A stretch of DNA of 64,000 bases, taken from Avena insularis (Eukaryota > Streptophyta > Magnoliopsida > Poales > Poaceae). Location: NCBI GenBank assembly GCA_023614405.1, contig CM042687.1:239036292-239100291 (forward strand), written 5' to 3'. This document shows, piece after piece, positions 13,931-26,905 of the stretch; the stretch's first letter is position 1; each line of letters begins with the position of its first letter. A program made the position numbers and the translations under genes. The notes beneath the pieces were generated by a model. It saw only the letters and a list, made by a program, of their open reading frames with translations, was not told the DNA's origin and ran no database searches.

Positions 13931-14139
13931 AACTATTCAAGAAAGCACAAACAACATCAACCACATCTAATTAACCACAAAGATTGTTTAAACCTTTATA
14001 AAGGAATCTTTTCTTCAAAAGTTATTCATTTTGCCACTTCAACCAACATATGATAACTAATGGAAAACACCTTACTTTATACTATACTTGTATAACAAGA
14101 TGGTTAATATTTAAATTCTTTATAAGTGACATTACTTGT

Positions 14140-17100
14140 TGTAACATCCCAAAAATACTAAACTTGAATCATCAAACTCTAATCATCAAAATTAGGGTTA
14201 ACAAAACTTTTCTAAATAAAATTATGGAAGCATGCATGTGAGTATGCATTTCATTTTGAATTCTTTTGAACCACCTTGTTTCTGTGTTTCTTTGCTTGTA
14301 AAATGTTTCTTAGGTGAAATAAACATCATCTAAACATTTCCCAAACTTTTCCCAAAGACAAATAAATCAAAACAAAGCTAAATGAGTGAATGGTCATTTT
14401 GACCAATTTAACTCCCATGACTACTTTGGCTGTCTCAAACTTTCAGAACCTAACAGAAACTTTTCTGGATCTTTGCACCCCTTGATTATACTCATAACAA
14501 AGTATCAAGTCCCACTTTATGATCATCCAGAAACTTTCAAATGCATAGTTTAAATGACAATTCAAAATTGAATTTTTATCATATGGGAAGATCCCACTTT
14601 TTCAAAAACCACTCAAACAAGCTCAACTTTGAAAACCCAAGCATCTGCAGACTCACCAGCACCAACCTAGCACACCCACCAAAAATCTTTTCAAAATTCA
14701 AAACTTAAATTCTTGCGGCCATTTCATCGAACACATTGCATACACAAATCAAACCAAATCCAAACACTGTTTTGAGCAGTGAATTGAGCCTAACTTGTTT
14801 CCTCTCTGGGCACCACTAGCCTTAGTAGATCATCTAACAATCTTAACCAAGCACTAGCACCACTGTAAGCTTGGCAATGCCATCAATGGTGAACAGCCGA
14901 AGCCACCCATGCCACCCCAGTGTAGACAGCAAGCTAGGAGAGACACTAGCCGTGCCAACCTTGTCTGGAAGATCACCCATGCCTCACCGCCCCCTCTCGA
15001 CCAGCCCTGCCTCGAAGACGTCGAACACAAAACCCAGGAACGCCGCGCCCGTGCCTCTGTCAACCGTGCCAAGCATGCGCCAGAGCGCCACGCTCGACCG
15101 GAGCCCACAGACCGCGCGCCGCCCTTGCTGCGTGCATACACGATCACCACCGTCCCAGGAGACCGCCAGACATCCCCGTTCGCCGCCCCATGCCTCATAG
15201 CCACCGCTCGCCGTCGAAGACGCCGCCTCTGCCGCGCAGAGCGTCGCGTGTTCCAGACCAAACCGCACCGCCCCTACACGCGCATTAAAGCCGTAGAGCA
15301 TCGCCAGGAGACCACCAAGCGATCGCCACCACCGGTCATGCCTCTAGCCACCCGTAGCCGTGTCGCCTGCCCATGCCATTCGGTCTCACCGTCGCGAATA
15401 TAAATAGAGGCCTTCCCCGCTCGAATTCTTCACACCATTCCACTCCTCTCTCACCCAGAACCATCCCACCTCAGTCCCGGAGCAAGGCGAGCAGCGCATC
15501 ACCGGAATTGCACCGGAGCAAGCCGCCGCTAGAGGAGAAGGGCGCCGTCGATTTCGTCCACCCCAGGAGCTGCCGCGACCACCCCTGAGTTCGCCGTCAT
15601 CGACTTCGTCGTTCACCCACCTCGCCGACCCTCGCCTGAACCCCGGTGAGCCCCAAACGACTCCCACTGGCCGCGCTAGGTTTCTGTCTCGCCGGCGTTG
15701 CCCAACATCGACGATGACTCTCAGCCGTTGGATTAGAACCTCGAACACACCACGTTGCCCCGTACCGCTTCGCACCCCCTGTCTCACTGACCTATGGGGA
15801 CAGCCACTTAAATAGCCCGCGGAAGCGCTGCGCTTAGCAGGCCGACCTAGTATTGTTTCCCGCGCAGCCCAGCTATTTGAATTTAACCTTTTCCATTTTA
15901 TTTCAAACACACTTTTGTACCCAGTTTCAAAAATCAACCCAGGTCGATTCAGTGCACCAAATTGAATGAAACCAATTTTGTTAGAAAGGTCTGGAAGTGC
16001 TGAATCCAAGCCCGTTGGATTCAAGTCATTTGGATCTATAGATCATCTATAGTAAAAATAACAAGTCAGAAGCTTTTCTGCATTCAAACATTTTTCAAAT
16101 TAAAACCATAATAGCTTTTGAGTTGATTCCAACTCTCAAAAATCACATTTAACCATACCTTTCAGAATATAAAAAAATATATAGGTTTACTTACATAAAT
16201 AATGTTCAAGTAATAAAAGAATGCCCCATAGGCATTTCTAGCCACTTTAATTAATTAAAATAAAAGGGTAAAACCTTATTAAATTGTGACACCACTTTAA
16301 ATCATATTCCCATGGAATAAAATATGTGGTGATGACATGTGTCAACATGATCCCATGTTTGGTTTGGAGAATATTAAATCTTAAATAGTTTTTCAATGAG
16401 TAGAAATTACTTTTCTAAAAATAAAAGGAATTAACCCAAGATTTAATCTTGTAACGTTAGTGATGATGCTAGATCATCTATAGGACCCTTGTGTGTGATG
16501 ATTGCAAGTAGTTAAGTATTGTTTGGTGATTGTGTACATCGTATTTATTTATAGACGCTAGTACCGACCAATGATACGAGGAGGAAGGAGGATACTACGA
16601 AGAAGAAGCCGAGGAGAACTTCAACCACTGCTCTGCACAAGGCAAGCCTAATACTACCAGTTGAATGTGCAAGATAACACTTGCAATTATGAAAGTTAGA
16701 TAACCTATGCAATGTACTAAGCATGCTTGGTTAGACATATTTGATGATACCCAATCCTAGTTTTACCTACAAGCTTTATACTTTATTTCTTTATCAAAGC
16801 TAGTACTTAGAGCTTACTTAAGTAAATTGTAGATATTAGAAAGATAATTGAAGGTTGCATAAAGAGCATAAAATTTGGCCTAAGCTAGATAATCTTGATG
16901 TCATCCTAAGGCATAAGATTAAACTTAGTTAAACTCCACTTGTTTACCACACCTCATTAGTGCTTACCCCCACTTGTAGATGCTAGTGCTAAGCATAAAA
17001 CTTGATCAACTTTAGATGGAAATACTTGGTGGAAAAATGGTTATGAAAACCTTGGAATGAGGGATCATCCTATTGAAATGTTTTGGACATGTGTTTCCGA

Positions 17101-18130
17101 ACACCTGATGATTTTGGTGATGAAAATATTGAGGCATGATCCTTAGCCCTTTATAAAACTGATGGTTGTCTGGATGTGATACCATTCCAATTTTATCGTA
17201 TAACCACAATACCCGAAGATTGGGTAGGGCTTGACTGGAAACTTATGTACCTTAGTATTAGTTCCCTCACGGCCAAGGTCTGAGCTGAGGCTACCTTGTG
17301 AAGATTGTCCACCTGTGCAGTACCCAAGATGACAGTTGGTCATGGTTGGGAGGCCAAACTCACAGGAGAGGTGCTTATACTAGGGCGTGTAATTGAAAGG
17401 TTAGGATTGATTATCCGCATCTTTGAGTATGGTGAATTCAGGATTTGTTCTGACGGATGTATCGAATGTTGTGGTGAAAGTGTACAATCTCTGCGAGTGT
17501 CAAACTATTCGAATAGCCGTCATGATTATGGACAATTAGATGGCCATCTGTTCCCGTCGGACTTTTCAAAATGACTTGTGAAATGAAATGAGACTTTGAC
17601 TTGACCACAACAGGTTGTGGCATGAGATCTAAGTTCCACTTAGGTGTTATAAAACTTCAACTAGCATTCGTTGCTTCTAAACTTAGTAGAGATAAATCTT
17701 TTGCAAAATAACCCTAGAGCCTAGTGCCCTATTACCAAAAACCCTTTCACTTGTTAGTATTAGTTTGCAGTACTTAAAGAGTACTCATGGCTTTGTCCTG
17801 GCTATTCCGTGGCGGACTATGAAGAGGAGTACCTGGAGGATGGACCCCAGGAAGGTTACGACAACTAGGATCATCTCCCATCGTCAGCATTGCCTGTGAC
17901 CCTGAAGATGGAGCTTCGCCTACGCTACCGTTATTATTACGTATTCCGCAGCTTGAAGTTGTATTAAGAACTGGATCATGATATCCCTATTTGTGTAAGA
18001 ACTTATGTACGGTTTGTAATGGATGATGTACTGTGGTATCCAATTCTGTTATGTCTCGCAAAAATGGTAATCCTGGGATTGCGATGTATGGCATAACAGG
18101 CATCTGGGATTAAAAATCCGGGTGTTGACA
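14140..18130 (+). mobile_element. solo LTR of a gypsy-like family, TGTAACATCCC...TTGACA
   Basis: It begins TGTAACATCCC and ends GTGTTGACA, with a perfect 5-bp duplication, cttgt, at 14135-14139 and 18131-18135. There is no internal domain, primer site or polypurine tract, so it is a solo LTR of 3991 bp, normally a product of recombination between two LTRs. It shares its start and a comparable GC-rich block (around 14870-15700) with the host LARD-type LTR, which suggests related families. The overlapping ORFs in this GC-rich block are not genes. Confidence 0.92.
15399..15407 (+). promoter_or_regulatory. TATA box of the solo LTR
   Basis: TATAAATAG lies about 1.26 kb into the LTR, followed by a GC-rich leader. 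It supports plus orientation and places the U3/R boundary shortly downstream. Confidence 0.55.
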
Positions 18131-19851
18131 CTTGTGAAGTAAAACTTGAAGATAAACAATTCAAATGTAAGCAACCTTGAGTAGCATTCCATACTATGTG
18201 TTTTATTGTTGTATAAATACATGTTGTTTTCCACACACTCACAAGCCTTAATAAGAAGCACATGTATAAAACCTAATCTAAAAGGGCAACACATTCCAAG
18301 GAAACCCTTTCCAGTATCCAAACCCCAGATCAACGTTATCCTCGGAATACGCGTTTATCAACTTGCATCATGTTACTTATGCATAAAAGAATATTGCTTC
18401 TTTAAACATTAGTCCTTACCAGACCAATGATGCAGATTTCCGCAATTGGATCTTATATTGTCTTGAAGACTGTGAGTGCATAATCTTGCAATCACAAAAG
18501 GCAAGTTCACACTTGCTCATGTCCTTTGATTATTTTCTGTAAATTATTTTACAAATCCAGTGTTGTCATCACCTGCATTTGAAAAAGGACAGAAAACACT
18601 ATTTTCATAATGATGTGATTATAGGTTATTTACCATGAGGTAATAACCTACTATAAGAGTTCCGGTGGTAAAGGAACATATTACCTAGGACTTAACAACC
18701 AATGTCGCCAGTGATTCTTGCGCCGTATATTACGCGTTGACCATGAGATTTGGAATGGGACAGAAGTCACCAGATCTTTCCCTCTCGCATGGAGCTGGAT
18801 GTGCGGGTCGTGGCTGTTATCACTCGTAGCGTGCATATTATTTATGGTAATTCGTAGAGGATATGCAGCATATGGGTGGGAGCCCTCAACGTCCCACGAT
18901 AGTTCCGGCATCTGAACGGTATGTACTGCCATTGCCGTAATTCAATAGGTGGGCTGGCATACACCAAGGAGACATGTGGGGTCGCGGAGAAGGCAGTGAT
19001 TGGCTTGGATATTAGTCTGGGCCTCACACCAAGGAAGTGTGAACGAACCTGCAATTCGGATGTGCAACAAAGCTAAGATCTCTCATGGGTAAAGTGACGC
19101 ACCTCATAGAGTGTAAAAGCGTAACTTGTTACTCCCACATTAGGGAAGGTCTTTATGACCTTGCGGAAAGAACCCCATGAAGGTTCTAGTAAACCCGTGA
19201 AGGTGACGGACATAGCTTTTTAGAATAAAAGCAACCTTTGAAGAAATGTTTACGAAAACTTGCATTGCCTCGACCTACGGTCGTGGGCATAGATATAGTG
19301 CATCAAACACTCCTTTTCTAGTGGACTTGCTGAGTACACTCGTACTCAAAGTATCTTCTTAACCCTTGCTAGGTTCTAAAGCCAGTACAGACGACGTCTA
19401 CATCAATTTATGCTCCAGGAATCATCATCAAAAGCTAACGCTCTTCAATGAAGTCAAGAAAGTCAACATATACATCAACTCAAGTGAAGACGAAGTTGCT
19501 GATTAAATAAGAATAGAATTTCTAACCATAGAACCTACTTCTGTAGAGTATTGCAATAGCAGCAATGCAAGCCTCGTAGTTCAGCTACTAGTTTTATAAG
19601 TATGGTAGCTATGAGTTATTTATTCTTGATTCTTCTTCATAAGAAGTTTCTTTCTCTCTCTTTAACCTAGAGTGTTCTCTGGATCTTGTGTAAAGAGTTG
19701 AGTTGTAACCTATAGTCATGTCTTGGACCTGCTATGTTTCTGTTGTACTACTCTGAGGGATGTAATACTAGTGAACGGTGTTTCATTGGTGTTATGTCAA
19801 CGACTATAGTATACTACATCATGAAGTGGTATGCTGGGTCACCGCATAGAG

Positions 19852-20531
19852 ATCAGCTGAGATACACTCAGATAATTGGCTCGTTAATGTATTTAGCTAG
19901 CGCAACAAGGCCTGACATCGCGTTTGTTGTGAGCAAACTTAGCCGGTTTGTTTCCAATCCAGGAGATGATCATTGGCATGCTCTTGAGAGAGTAATGCGC
20001 TATCTAAAGGGTACATCGAGTTATGGTATTCACTATACCGGAGACCCTGCGGTACTTGAAGGGTATAGTGACTCAAATTGGATTTATGATGCTGATGAGT
20101 TGAAAGCCACAAGTGGATATGTATTCACTCATGGTGGTGGCGCTGTTTCATGGAAATCTTGCAAGCATACCATCTTAACGAGGTCAACAATGGAAGCAGA
20201 ACTCACAGCACTAGATATAGCTACTGTCAAAGCAGATTGGCTTCATGAACTCTTGATTGACTTGCCGGTTGTTGATAAACCTGTGCCGGCTATTCTTATG
20301 AACTGTGACAATCAAACTGTGATCGTCAAAGTGAGTAGTTCAAAGGATAATATGAAGTTATCAAGACATATAAAGAGAAGATTGGCATCTGTTAGGAAAA
20401 TGAGAAACTCCGGAGTAATAGCATTGGATTGTATCCAAACAGCTAAGAATCTAGCAGATCCTTTCACAAAAGGTCTATCAAGAAATGTGATAGATATTGC
20501 ATCAAAGGAGATGGGTTTGAGACCCACATGA
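19852..20531 (+). pseudogene. copia RNase H, continuation of the split polyprotein
   Basis: The frame resumes exactly after the tagag duplication with the residues expected after the RT end at 2830, then shows the copia connection ([14 protein letters not shown]) and RNase H with SDSNW, STMEAE and the end motif [11 protein letters not shown]. It ends at TGA 20529-20531. The apparent ORF start at 19734 lies in the LARD-type LTR and is spurious. No stop interrupts this part, unlike the upstream segment. Confidence 0.93.
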
Positions 20532-21068
20532 GTTACCATGGTAGTAACCCAACCTATGTGATCGGAGATCCCGTGAATTAGGACCTGGGGAAACAAGTCA
20601 GTGGCTAACTGGAGGAGAGTAACTTTTATTAACCCACTCCACTGAAGATGCATTACTCTCATGATATGTATGGCAGGTTGACTTATTCTTAATGTGTTCA
20701 TAGGCTTGTATAAGCCAAGATGCTATCCTACAGAGCAGTCTTGAAAGAACGCACCTATGTGAGCCCGACTGCTGGTCACAGTCTATGAGATAGGGTAATC
20801 TCTAGGAAGCTCATGAAAAAGGCCAGGAGTGTGACTTATATGCTCCACCCGAGGGGTAGCCTTGACATCCTAGTATCGATGTGACATTAGGTGAAACTCA
20901 TTTACACAAAGCGGCAATTCAAGGCTTAGTCCATTGGAGTTGTTGATGAGTGTAGTCTAATGCTCTAGGTGGAAGTTCAACTTAGGTCTCCTTTGAAAGC
21001 ATTTGTTATATCAAAACAGTGGTTTGGAACAGAATGGTGTGATGTGCCAATGAGACTTTGTGGGGGAT
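20532..21068 (+). other. copia 3' non-coding region with polypurine tract
   Basis: About 540 bp without ORF between RNase H and the 3' LTR, as usual in BARE/Angela-type elements. The polypurine tract is the TGGGGGAT at 21061-21068, directly before the LTR. Confidence 0.8.
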
Positions 21069-22076
21069 TGTTGGAATTTGAGGCATATTTGATGTTGGGC
21101 TTTTGGCCCATAACAAATACAAATTCTGAAATTCTCTTTGGCCCATTATCATGGCAGCTCATGTGTGTGCTAGTGGTGCCAAAGTTTAGTCCCACATTGC
21201 TAGTGAAAGGAGAGTTGGACCACCTTATATAGTAGAGTGTTGCACCACTCGCTAAGGTGTGAGAAGAAGAGAAGCCCTCGCGCAATCCTCCTCCGACGCC
21301 GCCCGCCTCGCCTCGCCACGCCACGCCTCGTCATGACGCGCGCGGGTTGCGGGTTGCGTGAATCTCGCCGAGCCGAGCTTTATTTTGCTCTTTAGGAAAA
21401 TTAATTGTGTATTAATTATGAGCCGTTAATGCGTCATTACGAACGCGTTAATTAACCGGCCGTTTCCATATCGTGGGCTGGCACTGACTCGGTCGTGAAC
21501 TGTTGTCCCACGTCCTACCCGACCCGCACTATATAAGCAGGCAGACGCAAACAATAGCTGTTACCAGCAATTAGATTGCATCTGCCTACCTGCGCATCGC
21601 CGTTCCATATCTCTGTGCTGCCCTCTGCTACTCCATCCCGCCGGCTGCGTGCACGGTCGTCCGGGAGAGCAGGCCTCCGGAACCCCGTCTCTCTGATCCT
21701 GTACCGGGAGAGAGGCGATACGGTTTTTGGGGAGCGTCTAGACGCGACTGCTCAAGCTCTTCCTCGACTTCATCGCCATGTCTAACGACGCTGCCGCTGG
21801 TGGTGGCTCCACTTCTGTTGCGACGTTGGTCATACCATCGATGAACTCGTACGTGTTCTTTGCCCTCCTGCTATTTCCTATGATGATCACTAGTATTGCA
21901 GTATGCGTAGATGTGCTAGGTTTTCACTTGCCTGTATGGTGCATGTCTACTATGCGTATGCTAGTTAGTCTTGGAAATTGTTTTGTCATGATTTATACTT
22001 GGATTAAATTAATGCGAAAACTGCTAATTATTTCAAGAATTTTCATGCAGCAAAAGAAACATTTCATATTCTAACA
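21069..22076 (+). repeat. 3' LTR of the outer copia element
   Basis: It starts TGTTGGAAT right after the polypurine tract and ends ATTCTAACA, an imperfect inverted repeat of the start, giving 1008 bp. The GC-rich centre and TATA box agree with an LTR in plus orientation. The right border rests on the terminal repeat only, since the left target duplication is outside the window. Confidence 0.82.
21530..21537 (+). promoter_or_regulatory. TATA box in copia 3' LTR
   Basis: TATATAAG about 460 bp into the LTR, with a GC-rich leader following. It is a standard position for the LTR promoter. Confidence 0.6.
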
Positions 22077-22232
22077 GTTCTAACTATGTTATAACTTTAC
22101 AAAACCACGAAAGGACACCAATACAATTGCAAATCCTAAGATCAGTAATATTCAACAATTTACTTAGGACTTATGATAAATTGAAGAATCACAACACTAT
22201 ATTCCATTGGTTGGTTAAATATGTTCTAGCTA

Positions 22233-22500
22233 CATCAACACGAAATGAGCATGGGGAAGATCCCTCTTCTGAAACTCTACCACATAGATGTCCGCCTTCC
22301 GAACGCCCGAAATATGCTTCTTGGTAAGCATCATTTTCATCATCTCCATGTTCGACTTGAACACTTGGGCCACAAGATCTGACTGGACCTGCGGGGTTTC
22401 ACCGGGAAACAGTTCATCTTGTATCTCTTACGAGTTTGGGTTGCAGGTTATCATCAGGAAGATGTGTGGCTTGTCATACGTTGTTGGGATTTCTGTGATG
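22233..22500 (-). pseudogene. Helitron Rep (HUH endonuclease) fragment
   Basis: The minus strand translates to the conserved N-terminal block of plant Helitron Rep/helicase proteins: a CNPN motif, then FPGETPQ, then VVEFQKRDLPHAHFVLM, which contains the HUH metal-binding signature (HAH). In the family this domain nicks and joins DNA during rolling-circle transposition. A stop replaces residues next to CNPN, and no helicase domain follows in frame, so this is a short dead remnant. The downstream side (lower coordinates) runs into the copia LTR within about 160 bp. Confidence 0.8.
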
Positions 22501-25500
22501 TCTGCATTGGTACACTTACTTGGAAGTTTAATGGGTGCCATCTGTATAATAAAGATACCAACACTCATTCTCTATATTTTGGTTCTTGAACCAGTCACCT
22601 CAATATTAAAGAGAATCATGTGTATACTTGTGAGAATAAAGTGAAGAATGAATACTATGGGTATTGGACGTGTCTAATTATATCACAGAAAATCTATACA
22701 TACCTTTTCACGAGAAAAAAAAGGTAGGCCTCGACCAAAAGACAACAATTTGGATATTGATCTTTTAGGATGTGGTCCTGATAAATAGGATCTCATGTGA
22801 AATTCAAAGTTTAATTCTGTAGGGTCAAGTCTAGAATAAATTATATCGGATCATGTAAAAAGATATCTAAATAGAGAAGGATTTGGTACGGTCCATAACA
22901 TTTAAACAATCAGATAATTTAGAGAACATAATTTTACCGTTAAGCAACTGCTTTATCATAAGACAACAAGGATCATTATTATAAAACCATTATGCATATG
23001 ATTAAGCATTTATGAAGATTCTGTAGTGCCCTTGAGATCCATGCTTAACACAACACCAAAGTGGCAACAAAGCAGATAAATTGTAGACAGAGAGCACATG
23101 CAGGAGCAAGATTACTAGGCTAAAATAACCAGAAAATAGGAACACGTGACTATATGGGAAAGATAATCAACATGAGCTAACCTGCAACTCTATAGCAATA
23201 ACACTAATAAGCTTGGCCCTCTTTATTTTATAGGACAGGATCTAGAAATACTGTTCAGGTTCAATGATCGCCTGGTTCAAAGATCAAGATATACAGGAGC
23301 TATCAGACGAATAAAAAAGTAAGCAAGTACTATAAAGGAAAACACATGGCATGCTATCGCAACTTATAAGATATACACATATACACACAACATACACATT
23401 TATATGTTCTTTTAATGAAAGAAAAGGCAAGTATTATGTATATTTTCTTACAAAACGAGGGGAACATTGGAACCATGCCACTACAAAATTTTCAACTTTG
23501 AAAAATACCACCGACTCTGAGTAGGACATGTTGTGGAATGTTTCAAAATTTCCATGTAACTTATGTAACGGCCTGATTAGTTTAGTTCTAAATACTTTGG
23601 TTATTCACTCTATAGTGAGATAAAACTTACTCTCAAGTTCCATATTTAGAAGTTAGAAAATTTTGGTTCTGCAACATGGTTCTATTTCTAGCACCCTATA
23701 GGTCACTAAGGTGGTCATTTAATTCCTAAAATGGTTTCACCTAGTTCACTTATTCTTAAGTTAGCTCTCTCCATATGGATGTGTGCCTATTAAGTTTTTT
23801 CTGTCCATAAGCATGTGTAACTAAATTATCAGGAAGTTTCAGCCTATAAGACAGGAAGAAAATGTCAAACACCAATTTATAAGATTGTCGCCACAACGTA
23901 TGAAAATGGCGAACACTAAATCATGATGCTCGAGGTCATGAAATGCATAGGGAATCATCGGAAAGGAAATATAGAGAACTTACAGTATGAAAGCAATATC
24001 CCTTAGCTCAATCACTACCAGAGTGAAGAGTAATGGTGTGGCATGCAGACATCAAACAAAAATTAACATATTCAGGAACATATAGTTTTCTTACATGCTA
24101 ATTCAGTATAAGGATCCCCATATTATACAAAGTGCACCCATGAACTCCAATCAAAGAGATCTCTCAAGGGATACCAACAATATAGTTTCTAGTTACCTAG
24201 CTAGTTCTATGGTTTTTTAGTTGAATCATAATTTATTCAAAGCATGTAGTTAGATACTGACAGCAGGATTTATATCATGGAAAGAAAGAGTAGCAAATTG
24301 TACGGGTCTGCAATTAGAAAACCGGATAGGAAGTTGGACATGAATGGTAGTTCAAAATTAGGTATCGTGCTATAGTATGGCATAAAACTGTACTCAAGCT
24401 GAAACATTATGCACTATTCATTAAGTACCTGAAGTCACTCTTATCTTTGACTTCAAATATGTTTTAGCCTTTTTCCTAGGGAGCCAATCAATAGAATACC
24501 CAAATCTCTTCAGCCTAGTCTCTGTAGAAAACAGATAAATAAATATCACAAAAGAAGAAGATGTTAATACAATCATCAGGGAAAATGACTGTAACTAAAA
24601 ACGAAAAAATACAAATACAAACGTTCATGTACTTATTATCAAGAAATTTCCTTCTGAAAGCTAGAATGAAGATTGTAAAAACTAATTTATAAGCAATGAT
24701 TCACGAGGTGCTAAAGCTATGGACGTAAGTTCATGTGAGTGAAACTAAGAATGCCTGAACCCTAAGCTATGGATGCTATGGGTATGGAATGTGGTATAGA
24801 GAAATACTAAAAAAATAAAGCATGAAAATTCACCCCGGCTAAAATCAGGCCATACATTTGAGCATAGTCAATTCAGTTCTGGTTAATGTGACAATACACA
24901 AAAGTTCGGGTACAATTTAATGTCGAAAAAACACGACTTTTCACACTCGTAGAATCATATGAAAATTTTAGTTTTGATGTTGCTAATTTGTCTACCATTC
25001 ACCTTTTACACAACCAAGAGCCATTGTTGCCACAAAGATGCACTTAAACTTACTCTACTTGCCAAACTAAAACATACCTTAATATCAAAAGAAACTTAAA
25101 TATTGTACAATGTATTGTTTTATCTACTGAAAGTTCCACCTTTATTTCCAATCATTCAACTTGAAGATCACTCACTTAATGTGGATATGCTCTCACAAAG
25201 TATAATGACACTCTTTCCCATGATCTAAAGTCCATTGTAATTTTTAGGGGATATTCGACATGAGGTAAAGCTTGCATGATTATTGAAGATAATTACCTGG
25301 GAGGAGAAAATGATATGGAACAAGGGTGATGAGGAAGAAGAGGAGGCGAACAGCTATGACGACGCAACTAACTACAGACCATACAAAAGCAAACTTAGAC
25401 AATTGTACGCGTAACCAACTGTAGATTCAAGTCAAATGATGTATGTGTATACTTCACATCACACACTAAATAGATGGTAACTAAATAAGCTGAAAACTAT

Positions 25501-26234
25501 ATGGGAACATGTGCCAAATCAAGTGAGCCTAGTCTCTTCAAAGAATAGATAAATATCACATATGCATGAAAATTGCTAATAAATCAGCATGTCGCATGGG
25601 CCGGAATTGGTTCTGCAAGATTAGTATTTTACAAACAGGAAAAATAAATATGTAAACCATCCACGTAGAGCAGCAGTAATTATTTTCTTCAGTCCAGCAT
25701 GATCAATCAGTATTCACACACGTACAGAAAATTTGGCAAGCATCAAATATCATGAGAGATAGTTGATAGTGGAATTATTTATCTGCTAGTGTGTACCACA
25801 ACCTGAAACATTAATTCCAAGATAGCTACTTTCATGAAAGCAATCAATCTATGAAGAGAAACACCAAAAACAGGGCATAATCAGTAGTGGTGCAGAATAA
25901 TATGCAAACAAACATTTGAACAAAAGGTAGGTGGAGGAGAGATGATTTTCAAAGAGCACCTCTTCTCCAGTATACTCCAACATCGCCTCTAGAAACTTGA
26001 TGTAAAATATTTGACAGATGTAAGAACTGAAATTCCTGCATATGTCATCGATTAACAAATTAGCCATTTAAGATAACATCCTAAATATATTTAGGCATTT
26101 AAGGTAAGCAAGCAAGTTTATAAAGAGAAGAGATTAAAGGAGAATTTGAGACGCCTTTGAACGAACAGCTGAAAACTACCTGGACAAGCAAAGCAAAACA
26201 GATGTGAACAATTGCAAATACAGAGAGATACGTA
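22501..26234. other. A+T-rich region without recognisable gene
   Basis: No long ORF, LTR terminus, primer site or tRNA is visible. A minus-strand segment at about 25960-26045 is bordered by an acceptor-like TGCAG and a donor-like GAG/GTGC, which could be a small exon, but its peptide is not recognised. The region may be an aged Helitron body or host intergenic DNA. Confidence 0.4.
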
Positions 26235-26905
26235 CCTTGATGCTGATGAGGGAGTTGGCAGCGGTGAGGATGTGTGCGCCTTTGGTTGTCTTCTCCAGCG
26301 GCTCCGGCCAGAACGCTCGGCGCCGCCGCCGGCGCCGTCGTGGAGCACGGGCACGGCGAGGAGATGGAACACGATGGATGGTCTAGTCCACGGGCGCAGA
26401 GGGGCACATGGGGTGATGGAGACAACGAGGCGGGGAACGGGATCCGGGCGGAGGGTCGGAGGCGCGGCAAGGAGAGTCGCCAGACTCTTGTTGCCGGACT
26501 CGAGGGAGGAGAACGGATGTGCAGCGATAGTAGAATAGGAGGGATCAGACCTTTTTTATTGAGAGAGGACGTAACCAGCATGATCTCCACGATCGATGAG
26601 CTCCACGAACAGCAAAGGAAGTTGCCATGGGTTGAGCTGACCGGCAGTTTCAAGATTACCATGGAAGATGGGGATGTATCGCGGCTAGGGATGGGCCAGG
26701 AGATACGGGGAACGGGAGAGGGCGGCGCAGCGAGCGGGAAGGTGGAGACAATAAGGGGAAACAGGCCTAGAGAGTTGGAGCGCTGGCGCCGTTTGAGACG
26801 GTAGCTGGGTGGCGCGTCGGCAGCGGAGCTAGGGGGAGGAGGGGCAGACGAGGATCGTTGGTTTTTTTTTCTGAGGAGCAGGGGCAGACGGAGGGAGTTG
26901 GTCAC
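26235..26905 (-). other. GC-rich exon-like block, possible gene fragment or 5' leader
   Basis: On the minus strand this GC-rich block is open for 268 codons in one frame, with a serine/proline-rich, low-complexity product that looks fortuitous. It ends in a donor-like CAAG/GTACGT at about 26235, and an acceptor-like pyrimidine tract with CAG lies only about 56 bp on, short for a plant intron. Just upstream of that donor a different frame gives a more natural-looking peptide (EPLEKTTKGAHILTAANS). I do not recognise either. It could be a captured exon, a 5' leader or chance. Confidence 0.25.

Larger units (their letters stand above)
2831..19846 (+). mobile_element. LARD-type non-autonomous LTR retrotransposon with very long LTRs
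   Basis: Both LTRs begin TGTAACATCCCAGC (2831 and 9692), and the element is bounded by a perfect 5-bp duplication, tagag. The internal region is only about 2.65 kb, has a tRNA-Met-type primer site and a polypurine tract, and shows no gag or pol. Very long LTRs around a short non-coding centre are the definition of large retrotransposon derivatives (LARDs). The 3' LTR is about 6.2 kb once its nested solo LTR is removed; the 5' LTR is 4.2 kb because of an internal deletion. By eye the first 300 bp of the two LTRs differ at about four positions, which suggests a young insertion. Confidence 0.92.
9692..19846 (+). repeat. 3' LTR of the LARD-type element, interrupted by a solo LTR
   Basis: The LTR proper is 9692-14139 plus 18136-19846, about 6.16 kb; the solo LTR at 14140-18130 and its duplicated cttgt fill the gap. 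It ends ACCGCA at 19846, followed by the tagag duplication. The portions 12419-14139 and 18136-18381 are absent from the 5' LTR. It contains a GC-rich block (about 11980-12700) followed by a strongly A+T-rich block. Confidence 0.9.
1..22076 (+). mobile_element. Ty1/copia retrotransposon (BARE/Angela-type polyprotein), left end outside window, split by a nested element
   Basis: The gag, protease, integrase, reverse transcriptase and RNase H segments lie in copia order on the plus strand, followed by a polypurine tract and one 3' LTR. The coding sequence stops at 2830 inside the RT/RNase H connection and resumes at 19852, because a 17-kb LTR element sits between (target duplication tagag at 2826-2830 and 19847-19851). 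The 5' LTR and start of gag are outside the window, so the left target duplication cannot be read; the right one would be gttct at 22077-22081. Several in-frame stops and a frameshift show that the copy is dead. The polyprotein resembles the BARE/Angela/WIS group, but the LTR does not begin like an Angela LTR, so the exact family is left open. Confidence 0.93.

Noticed and set aside
14854..15403. Overlapping ORFs of 100-165 codons on both strands
   Set aside because: GC-rich leader of a solo LTR; all frames are open because of base composition, with arginine/proline-rich nonsense.
19734..19851. Apparent N-terminus of the RNase H ORF
   Set aside because: These codons belong to the LARD 3' LTR and are only accidentally in frame.
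26274..26804. Plus-strand 176-codon ORF opposite the exon-like block
   Set aside because: Glycine/arginine-rich product typical of the antisense of GC-rich DNA; no known motif.
26885..26905. Stowaway-like terminal sequence
   Set aside because: No opposite inverted terminal repeat or TA duplication was found nearby.
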